Shown: in pieces, positions 57,958 to 64,000 of the stretch | Numbering within the stretch: position 1 is the stretch's first letter | Layout of the letters: the number at the start of each line of letters is the position of its first letter | Translations under genes and position numbers: made by a program | Notes under the pieces: generated by a model | Seen by the model: only the letters and a program-made list of their open reading frames with translations | What the model was told of the DNA's origin: nothing | Databases searched by the model: none | Origin: Paenochrobactrum gallinarii | GTDB taxonomy: Bacteria; Pseudomonadota; Alphaproteobacteria; Rhizobiales; Rhizobiaceae | Direction: 5' to 3' | Assembly (NCBI RefSeq): GCF_014205685.1 | Contig: NZ_JACIIU010000001.1 | Location: 1 to 64,000 of the forward strand | Length of the DNA stretch: 64,000 nt

Positions 57958-59091
57958 TTAAAGGGCTGGAATATCACCCCTTGCCCAGGATTCTGTAGTT
58001 AAAGCGGTGAATTCTGCAAAACGACCTTCAGCAATTGCAGCGCGAATACCCTTCATCAGATCCTGATAATAGGAAAGATTGTTCCATGTCAGCAACATCG
58101 AGCCCAGCGTTTCTCCGGATTTAACCAGATGATGCAGGTAGGCACGGCTATAATCACGCGCTGCCGGACAATCTGATTCAGGGTCAAGCGGACGATGATC
58201 ATCAGCATGTCGCGCATTGCGCAGATTGATTTTACCAAAGCGGGTAAAGACCAGACCATGACGTCCGGCGCGGGTCGGCATGACACAGTCAAACATATCA
58301 ATGCCGCGGGCAACCGACTTCAAAATATCATCCGGCGTACCGACCCCCATCAGATAACGCGGCTTGTCGGCCGGCAAAATCGGACAGACAACTTCCAGCA
58401 TATCCAGCATGACTTCCTGCGGCTCACCCACAGCCAGTCCACCGACCGAATAGCCTTTCAAATCCATGTCTTTGAGGGCCTGCGCGGAACGCTCACGCAA
58501 ACGCTGGTCATCACCACCTTGCACAATGCCAAACATTGCCTTGCCCGGCTGATCACCAAAAGCAACTTTACAGCGCTCAGCCCAGCGCAATGACAATTCC
58601 ATTGCGCGTTCGATTTCACTGGTCTTAGCAGGCAGTGCCACACATTCATCAAGCTGCATCTGAATATCACTATCCAACAGCCCCTGAATTTCGATAGAAC
58701 GCTCCGGTGACATTTCATAAGCGCGGCCATCAATATGCGAACGGAAGGTCACGCCCTGCTCGTTTAATTTACGCAATTTGGCCAGCGACATCACCTGAAA
58801 ACCACCGGAATCGGTGAGGATCGGGCCTTTCCAGCCGCCAAATTCGTGCAAGCCACCAAGGCGGGCAACACGCTCAGCCCCCGGACGCAGCATCAGGTGA
58901 TAGGTATTGCCGAGGATAATATCCGCGCCCAAATCCTTCACCTGATCCATATACATGGCCTTCACCGTACCGGCCGTTCCCACAGGCATAAAAGCAGGGG
59001 TACGCACGGTGCCGCGCGGCATGGAAACTTCGCCCTGACGGGCATTGCCGTCACGAGCCAGAACTTTAAAATTAAAATTTTCGCTTGTCAT
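57958..59091 (-). CDS. tgt: tRNA-guanine transglycosylase (Tgt), zinc site degenerate
   Basis: Exchanges guanine 34 of GUN-anticodon tRNAs for the queuosine precursor preQ1. Catalytic residues are intact: D94 in LTDSGGFQV and the nucleophile D268 in [13 protein letters not shown]. The zinc site is not. E. coli C302, C304, C307 and H333 correspond here to S306, C308, A311 and N337 ([18 protein letters not shown], then LTWNNLSYY). Three of four ligands are lost although spacing is kept. It is followed in the pathway by QueA, encoded 56 bp upstream on the same strand. Confidence 0.95.
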   Translation of the reverse strand: MTSENFNFKVLARDGNARQGEVSMPRGTVRTPAFMPVGTAGTVKAMYMDQVKDLGADIILGNTYHLMLRPGAERVARLGGLHEFGGWKGPILTDSGGFQVMSLAKLRKLNEQGVTFRSHIDGRAYEMSPERSIEIQGLLDSDIQMQLDECVALPAKTSEIERAMELSLRWAERCKVAFGDQPGKAMFGIVQGGDDQRLRERSAQALKDMDLKGYSVGGLAVGEPQEVMLDMLEVVCPILPADKPRYLMGVGTPDDILKSVARGIDMFDCVMPTRAGRHGLVFTRFGKINLRNARHADDHRPLDPESDCPAARDYSRAYLHHLVKSGETLGSMLLTWNNLSYYQDLMKGIRAAIAEGRFAEFTALTTESWARGDIPAL

Positions 59092-59147
59092 AAATCACGC
59101 CATACCGCATTTACAAATGGTTTGAAAGTGCCAAAGCCTAAAGCTTC

Positions 59148-60230
59148 TCAAGCGCGCTTCAGCAGGCTTGCATCGCCATAAGAATAAAAGCGATAACCGT
59201 TTTCAATCGCATGTTTATAAGCCTGATGCATCATATCCATACCGGCAAATGCTGAAACCAGCATAAACAATGTCGAGCGCGGCAGATGGAAATTGGTCAT
59301 CAGCAAATCCACCGCTCTGAACTTATAACCGGGGGTGATGAAAATATCGGTTGCACCAGACCAAGGCTGGATTTGTCCGTCTTCTGTTGCCGCACTTTCA
59401 ATCAGGCGCAGAGAAGTGGTGCCAACGCAAATAACCCGTCCGCCACGCGCATGAACAGCATTCAATGCGGCAGCAGTTGCCTCTGACACATAACCGATTT
59501 CGGAGTGCATTTTATGGTCAGACGTATCATCGGTTTTAACTGGCAAAAATGTACCCGCGCCTACATGCAGCGTCACAAAATGCTGCTCAACACCACGCTC
59601 TCTCAGCTTTTCCAAAAGCTCAGGCGTAAAATGCAATCCGGCGGTCGGGGCTGCAACAGCACCCTTTTCGCGCGCATAAACGGTCTGATAATCCGTCAGA
59701 TCACGCTCGTCTTCAGGGCGCTTGGAAGCAATATAAGGCGGCAGCGGAATATGACCGACCAGTGCAATTGCCTCATCAAGAAAAACACCGGAATAATCAA
59801 AAACCAACAGCGCTTCGCCGCTTTCGCTTTTTTCTTCAACCACCGCTTCCAAGGTGCCAAGGCTGCAAGCTTCACCCTTATGGCCAAAGCGAATGCGCTC
59901 ACCTTGTTTGACACGCTTTGACGGGCGCAAAAACGCCTTCCAGCGATCAGGCCCCACACGCATATGCAATGTTGCACTGACCTGCGCCACATTACCATCG
60001 CGCTCACGCACACCTTCAAGCTGTGCCGGAATAACTTTTGTATCGTTGAAAACCAGAGCATCCCCCGGCTGCAATAAATCAACCAGACCATCAACGCGCA
60101 AATCCTGTAGATTATCCGCTTTATCCTGATCCGGCTGCACATGAAGCAAACGCGCATGATCACGCGGCTCCATTGGACGCAGTGCAATATTCTGCTCCGG
60201 AAGGTCAAAATCAAACAGGTCAACGCGCAT
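59148..60230 (-). CDS. queA: S-adenosylmethionine:tRNA ribosyltransferase-isomerase
   Basis: Adds the cyclopentene-epoxide moiety to preQ1-tRNA from SAM, the step after Tgt. At 360 residues it has the family length. Blocks include [19 protein letters not shown] at the start, [29 protein letters not shown], and [19 protein letters not shown] near the C-terminus. It lies upstream of tgt on the same strand with 56 bp between, a conserved queA-tgt pair. The following ppiB unit is separated by a terminator. Confidence 0.96.
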   Translation of the reverse strand: MRVDLFDFDLPEQNIALRPMEPRDHARLLHVQPDQDKADNLQDLRVDGLVDLLQPGDALVFNDTKVIPAQLEGVRERDGNVAQVSATLHMRVGPDRWKAFLRPSKRVKQGERIRFGHKGEACSLGTLEAVVEEKSESGEALLVFDYSGVFLDEAIALVGHIPLPPYIASKRPEDERDLTDYQTVYAREKGAVAAPTAGLHFTPELLEKLRERGVEQHFVTLHVGAGTFLPVKTDDTSDHKMHSEIGYVSEATAAALNAVHARGGRVICVGTTSLRLIESAATEDGQIQPWSGATDIFITPGYKFRAVDLLMTNFHLPRSTLFMLVSAFAGMDMMHQAYKHAIENGYRFYSYGDASLLKRA

Positions 60231-60250
60231 TATTTTTCATCCAAACAACA

Positions 60251-60299
60251 TCAAAAAAGAAACGGCTCCGGCAGTGCTTATAAAGCAACTGCCGGAGCC
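60251..60299 (-). terminator. Intrinsic terminator of ppiB
   Basis: A 12-bp perfect GC-rich stem, ggctccggcagt (60264-60275) with actgccggagcc (60288-60299), then a T-rich tail on the minus strand. It separates ppiB from queA. Confidence 0.9.
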
Positions 60300-60353
60300 A
60301 TCCAGTATTTTTTATTCAATTCTTATTTAATGCCACATTTATCTAATGTAGGC

Positions 60354-60863
60354 TTATTGAATGTCGGCAGCAATTTTGGCCGATACAATGCTGTCCGGAT
60401 CAACAACAGGCTCGCCCTTTTTGATCAGATCAACAACATCCATACCTTCTACAACCTGCCCCCATACGGAGTACTGACGGTCAAGCCAAGGCGCATCTGC
60501 CAGACAGATGAAGAACTGCGAGTTCGCGGAGTTAGGGTTCTGGCTGCGTGCCATCGAAGCTGTACCACGCTTGTGGTTTACATTCGAGAACTCAGCTTTC
60601 AGGTCTGGCTTGTCGGAGCCGCCCATACCGGCGCGTGCCGGATTGAAGCTTGCGCCACCCTGCTTACCGAACTTAACGTCACCGGTCTGCGCCATGAAAT
60701 CATTGATTACGCGATGGAAAACAACACCGTCATAAGCGCCTTCGCGAGCCAGTTCCTTGATGCGCGCAACATGGCCAGGTGCCAAATCTGGGAACAGCTC
60801 AATCGCTACATTACCTTTGGTGGTTTCGAGAATGAGCGTGTTTTCTGGATCTTTGTAAGCCAT
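60354..60863 (-). CDS. ppiB: Cytoplasmic peptidyl-prolyl cis-trans isomerase (cyclophilin)
   Basis: 169-residue cyclophilin without signal peptide. Active-site residues are in VVFHRVINDFMAQTGDV (catalytic Arg) and MARSQNPNSANSQFFICL, with the conserved Trp in DAPWLDRQYSVWGQV. It is closely similar to the neighbouring periplasmic ppiA, showing a duplicated pair, one per compartment. It has its own terminators on both sides, so it is not strictly co-transcribed with ppiA. Confidence 0.95.
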   Translation of the reverse strand: MAYKDPENTLILETTKGNVAIELFPDLAPGHVARIKELAREGAYDGVVFHRVINDFMAQTGDVKFGKQGGASFNPARAGMGGSDKPDLKAEFSNVNHKRGTASMARSQNPNSANSQFFICLADAPWLDRQYSVWGQVVEGMDVVDLIKKGEPVVDPDSIVSAKIAADIQ

Positions 60864-60939
60864 CTGGCCTCTCCTGTTCGTTTTATCTTGGCCGCTTTTA
60901 ATGTAAACTCTGTATCAGCGGCAAAATTCTTTAAAGAGA

Positions 60940-60962
60940 TGCGGCCAAAAAAGATGGCCGCA
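60940..60962 (-). terminator. Terminator between ppiA and ppiB
   Basis: tgcggcca (60940-60947) pairs with tggccgca (60955-60962); the loop itself is T-rich and the minus-strand tail reads TCTCTTT. It starts 6 bp after the ppiA stop. Confidence 0.65.
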
Positions 60963-60968
60963 CAGGTC

Positions 60969-61559
60969 TTATTTACGGTCGCTCAAAACAATCGCTTTGA
61001 CGATCTTGTCCGGGTTATCAACTGAACCATTATCAGCTTCATTACCCTTCTTTATCTTATCGACAGCTTCCATGCCGCTGGTAACTTCACCAATGACCGT
61101 ATATTGGCCATTCAGGAAGGAACCTTCATTGAACATGATGAAGAACTGTGAGTTGGCGGAGTTTGGATTTTGGCTGCGCGCCATGCCCACTGTGCCACGC
61201 ACAAATGGTTTGTCCGAAAACTCAGCCGGAATATCAGCATATTGCGAGCCGCCAGTGCCAACACGGGTTGCATTGTAATTCTTGTCCAGATTACCGAACT
61301 TCACATCGCCGGTCTGCGCCATGAAACCCGGAATGACGCGGTGAAAGGCAACGCCGTCATAAGCGCCTTCACGTACGAGCTTTTTGATCTGCTCAACATG
61401 TTTTGGTGCAACATCTGGGTTCAGCTCAATCGCTACATCGCCGTCCTTCAGGGTCAGGACAACAGTATTTTCAGGATCTGCCGCATGGGCGCTGAATGAT
61501 GACGTAAACGCCATAGCCATAAGAGTTGTTGCGGCCAGAGCCGAATGCAGAAATGACAT
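60969..61559 (-). CDS. ppiA: Periplasmic peptidyl-prolyl cis-trans isomerase (cyclophilin)
   Basis: 196 residues with a Sec signal peptide (MSFLHSALAATTLMAMAF through SAHA, cleavage before AADPEN at about 25) and a cyclophilin domain: VAFHRVIPGFMAQTGDVKFG and GMARSQNPNSANSQFFIMF. It assists folding in the periplasm. ATG 61559 follows AGGGAGA; the frame's first start 60 bp upstream would overlap coaD and precede the signal. It is 20 bp downstream of coaD, so probably co-transcribed with it. Confidence 0.94.
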   Translation of the reverse strand: MSFLHSALAATTLMAMAFTSSFSAHAADPENTVVLTLKDGDVAIELNPDVAPKHVEQIKKLVREGAYDGVAFHRVIPGFMAQTGDVKFGNLDKNYNATRVGTGGSQYADIPAEFSDKPFVRGTVGMARSQNPNSANSQFFIMFNEGSFLNGQYTVIGEVTSGMEAVDKIKKGNEADNGSVDNPDKIVKAIVLSDRK

Positions 61560-61579
61560 ATTTAAGGATCTCCCTGATG

Positions 61580-62077
61580 TCAGGATTTGAATTTGGCTTT
61601 TAAAGCACTTGCCACGCAAGCGGGAACAAAAGGTCTAATATCACCCTTCATCGCTGCAATTTGACGAACCAATGTGGCAGTAATCGTTCGAACACCCGGA
61701 TCAGCCGGTAAAAAAACCGTCTGCAAGTCCGGTGCCATAATGCCGTTCATGCCGGCCATCTGCATTTCGTAATCAAGATCAGTCCCATCACGCAAACCGC
61801 GCATCATCAATTGAGCGTTGTTTTTGCGCGCAGCATCAATCACCAGACCATCAAATGAAATAACAGAAATACGTGAACCAGCCTCTTTTCCGAGCGCTTC
61901 GGAAACGGCTTGTTCAATCAGCTTTACGCGCTCTTCAAAAGTGAAAAGCGGTTTTTTACCGGGATGAATGCCGATGGCAATAATAACATGCTCGGAAAGA
62001 CGCAGCGCCCCTTTCAAAACATCCATATGGCCATTGGTGACCGGGTCAAATGAGCCCGCATAAATCGCTGTTGTCAT
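61580..62077 (-). CDS. coaD: Phosphopantetheine adenylyltransferase
   Basis: Fourth step of coenzyme A synthesis: ATP plus 4'-phosphopantetheine gives dephospho-CoA. The 165-residue nucleotidyltransferase has the family start [19 protein letters not shown], with the T/HxGH motif around His17, and later [20 protein letters not shown]. It precedes ppiA by 20 bp on the minus strand. The gyrA-coaD-ppiA order is typical of Brucella relatives. Confidence 0.96.
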   Translation of the reverse strand: MTTAIYAGSFDPVTNGHMDVLKGALRLSEHVIIAIGIHPGKKPLFTFEERVKLIEQAVSEALGKEAGSRISVISFDGLVIDAARKNNAQLMMRGLRDGTDLDYEMQMAGMNGIMAPDLQTVFLPADPGVRTITATLVRQIAAMKGDIRPFVPACVASALKAKFKS

Positions 62078-62323
62078 ATCTGTCAGCTAACCTTTTTGCG
62101 CATCATTTTCAACATGCCGAATAAGGAAAAACAAATCTATCCTGTAAATGGGAGATTGTTTCAATTAAAATTCACAAACTTTATAAATTAACACCGCATT
62201 TTAAATACCAATGAAATTTCAAAAGAGCGCCACTCTCCGGCTTTATAATTTTTTTACAATATTTTTTAACCACGATGAAACCAAATCACATGTCGCACGT
62301 TTTCCAGTTGAAAGGAAACGGAG

Positions 62324-62473
62324 ATGATGATTTTTCTACTCGCTTTATCCATGATGATCGCAATGGCAGCCTCGGCAATTATCTTGCTGCTGGAAGAACG
62401 TGCATCCAGGCGTCAGAACAAATCAAACGGCGCTTTTACCTGGCAGACGATGCATAAAAACTCGCATTTTTAA
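62324..62473 (+). CDS. 49-residue single-pass membrane peptide
   Basis: A small gene too short for routine calling. ATG 62324 follows AAAGGAAACGGAG, a strong ribosome site; a second ATG comes directly after. The product starts MMIFLLALSMMIAMAASAII, a hydrophobic helix to about residue 23, then LEERASRRQNK, a basic segment expected to stay in the cytoplasm, and a short polar tail. No family was recognised. The orientation is convergent with gyrA and divergent from coaD. Confidence 0.6.
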   Translation: MMIFLLALSMMIAMAASAIILLLEERASRRQNKSNGAFTWQTMHKNSHF

Positions 62474-62654
62474 TGCTGACTTTTATCCGTCGCAGCAAAA
62501 TCGCGACCATCACCCTCAACCTTACAAAGCCTAAATCACTTTATAAGAAAACGTGATTAAGTAACTGATATAAATGAATTATATAAAATTCAATTCACTT
62601 GAATTGATAAGATTCCCTCTCCGATGAAGGCCAATTCCCTCCAGTCTTGGCATT

Positions 62655-62690
62655 TAAAAAGGGCGGCGCTTTTAAAGCACCGCCCTTCTT
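62655..62690. terminator. Bidirectional terminator downstream of gyrA
   Basis: aagggcgg (62659-62666) pairs with ccgccctt (62680-62687), and the inner part pairs partly. A-rich and T-rich flanks allow termination in both directions. It lies about 15 bp after the gyrA stop. Confidence 0.85.
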
Positions 62691-62704
62691 TTTTAGTTAA
62701 TTTT

Positions 62705-64000
62705 TTATTCGGCGTCCGGCGCAGGCTCAGAGGCTTCGGGAGCACTTGCCTGCGCGTCCCCCTCACCTTGAACCGCAACATCGCCCTCGTCTTCCTCGTC
62801 GCTTTCCGTTTCAGAAATACGCTCGACAGAAACGACTTTCTCACCATCGGCTGTGTTGAAAATCGTCACACCCTTAGTAGAACGTCCGGCAATACGAATA
62901 CCTTCAACCGGTACGCGGATCAGCTGCCCGCCATCAGAAACCAACAGGATCTGATCGCTTGGCTCGACCGGGAACAGAGCAATCAGCTTGCCGATTTCAT
63001 CCGTCTTTGAAGTATCGGTAGCGCGGATACCCTTACCGCCACGGCCTGAGATACGGAATTCATAAGACGAAGAACGCTTGCCGTAACCAAACTCACTGAC
63101 TGTCAAAACAGTCTGCTCGCGGGCTTTCAGCTCCTCAAAGCGCTCATCACTGAGTTCAGCATCTTCGACTGCTTCTTCCAGTGTATCCACCACATCCTCA
63201 ATATCATCACCGGCCGCATTTCTGCGTTCCGCAGTAACACGTTTCAGATAGGCAGTACGCTCAGCCGGCGTTGCATCGACGTGACCAAGAATTGCCATCG
63301 AAATAATGCGATCGCCCTCAGCCATATTGATACCACGAACACCGATCGAATTACGTCCGGCAAAGACACGCACATCCGTGACTGGGAAGCGGATACACTG
63401 GCCGCCAGCCGCTGTCAGAAGCACATCATCAAATTCGGTACAGGTATCGACTGAGAGGATTTCGTCGCCGTCATCTTCCAGCTTCATCGCAATTTTACCA
63501 TTGCGATTGACCTGCACAAAGTCGCTCAGCTTGTTACGACGCACAGTACCGCGCGTGGTTGCAAACATCACGTCCAGATTTGCCCATGAATCTTCATCCT
63601 CAGGCAATGGCATAATGGTGGTGATACGCTCGCCCTGCTGCAATGGCAGCATATTGATCAGCGCTTTACCGCGTGATTGCGGCGTACCGATCGGCAAGCG
63701 CCAGACCTTCTCTTTATAAACGATACCGCGTGAAGAGAAGAAAAGAACAGGCGTATGCGTATTGGCAACGAAGAGACGTGTGACCGAATCTTCATCGCGC
63801 GTTGTCATGCCGGAGCGACCCTTTCCGCCACGACGCTGCGCACGGTAAGTGGCCAATGGCACGCGCTTGATATAACCGGCGTGACTGACAGTCACCACCA
63901 TATCTTCACGCGCGATCAGGTCTTCATCGTCCATTTCAGCGCCACCGGCACCAAGCTCGGTGCGGCGTGGAGTGGCAAATTCGTCATGAACAGCCTTGAG
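62705..64000 (-). CDS. gyrA: DNA gyrase subunit A, C-terminal part (runs off the window)
   Basis: Only the last 431 codons are present; the reading frame continues without a break to the right edge, so the start and the catalytic Tyr are outside. The C-terminal DNA-wrapping beta-pinwheel is visible. The GyrA box QRRGGKG lies in YRAQRRGGKGRSG, and repeated blade segments such as SVDTCTEFDDVLLTAAGGQCIRFP (in pieces) follow. It ends with a long acidic tail (EEDEGDVAVQGEGDAQ onward), as common in alphaproteobacteria. A terminator follows. Confidence 0.97.
   Translation of the reverse strand, partial: LKAVHDEFATPRRTELGAGGAEMDDEDLIAREDMVVTVSHAGYIKRVPLATYRAQRRGGKGRSGMTTRDEDSVTRLFVANTHTPVLFFSSRGIVYKEKVWRLPIGTPQSRGKALINMLPLQQGERITTIMPLPEDEDSWANLDVMFATTRGTVRRNKLSDFVQVNRNGKIAMKLEDDGDEILSVDTCTEFDDVLLTAAGGQCIRFPVTDVRVFAGRNSIGVRGINMAEGDRIISMAILGHVDATPAERTAYLKRVTAERRNAAGDDIEDVVDTLEEAVEDAELSDERFEELKAREQTVLTVSEFGYGKRSSSYEFRISGRGGKGIRATDTSKTDEIGKLIALFPVEPSDQILLVSDGGQLIRVPVEGIRIAGRSTKGVTIFNTADGEKVVSVERISETESDEEDEGDVAVQGEGDAQASAPEASEPAPDAE

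Larger units (their letters stand above)
62078..62704. other. Intergenic region between coaD and gyrA
   Basis: About 630 bp. It contains a 49-residue membrane-peptide gene on the plus strand (62324-62473) and the gyrA terminator (62655-62690). The coaD promoter must lie in the AT-rich 62090-62270 stretch. A 60-codon frame at 62275-62457 overlaps the small gene in another frame and was not called. Confidence 0.5.

Noticed and set aside
62275..62457. 60-codon plus-strand frame between coaD and gyrA
   Set aside because: It overlaps the better-supported 49-residue membrane peptide in another frame and lacks a ribosome site.
1..64000. CRISPR array, prophage, rRNA operon or additional tRNA genes
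   Set aside because: No regularly spaced direct repeats, phage structural or integrase genes, or further cloverleaf sequences were seen; only one tRNA was found.

Overview
The window looks like a chromosomal segment of a hyphomicrobial (rhizobial) alphaproteobacterium of the Brucella/Ochrobactrum/Pseudochrobactrum kind. The evidence is the AcpXL/LpxXL very-long-chain fatty acid cluster of rhizobial lipid A, the gyrA-coaD-ppiA-ppiB-queA-tgt gene order, class II DAHP synthase, B12-dependent ribonucleotide reductase, an alphaproteobacterial LexA box (GTTC-N7-GTTC) and rhizobial intergenic palindromic repeats. By eye the base composition is near half GC, lower than typical Brucella. Genus assignment is inference only.

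Layout. 1-94: right end of an IS3-family insertion sequence. 313-4842: maeB, an AT-rich lipoprotein gene, and gltX overlapping it tail to tail. 4848-10063: nadE, dgkA, a class II DAHP synthase gene with a structured leader, and gor. 10393-15427: a Nudix hydrolase, a 740-bp regulatory gap, and nrdJ. 15656-27739: minus-strand housekeeping (ilvA, dnaE, proS-lolC-lolD, thrS, yidD, an IscU-like gene), with a LexA-box-linked 28-codon membrane peptide upstream of dnaE. 28062-35407: folE-hisI, tRNA-Leu(GAG), bluB, a nuclease-glycosylase pair, an Lrp regulator, cobT/cobS, DUF1289 and a retroviral-type protease. 35391-39579: dusA, an orphan phnM-DUF1045 pair, kdgK. 39979-44858: the acpXL-fabF2XL-fabF1XL-adhXL-lpxXL operon, without fabZXL. 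44973-48660: rpe, purB, a secreted MTA/SAH nucleosidase, an acidic orphan. 48793-52219: glutaryl-CoA degradation (CoA-transferase, gcdH) with divergent gcdR. 52192-57538: LLM oxidoreductase and an RND efflux pump pair. 57958-64000: queuosine genes tgt-queA, two cyclophilins, coaD, a 49-aa membrane peptide, and the 3' part of gyrA.

How genes fit together. bluB, cobT and cobS make the lower ligand and assemble cobalamin, the cofactor of NrdJ. tgt and queA are consecutive queuosine steps, but this Tgt has lost three of its four zinc ligands. In the lipid A cluster the first ketosynthase has Glu where the catalytic Cys should be and the second is intact, which suggests a ketosynthase/chain-length-factor pair. 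gcdR and gcdH are divergent around a perfect T-N11-A dyad, the arrangement of a LysR-controlled lysine/glutarate catabolic unit.

Most of the window is ordinary conserved chromosome. The strongest leads are the SOS-linked membrane micropeptide (20824-20910), the zinc-site-less Tgt, the Cys-less ketosynthase with absent fabZXL, and the terminator-like leader of the DAHP synthase gene. No computation was run; all calls come from reading the sequence.
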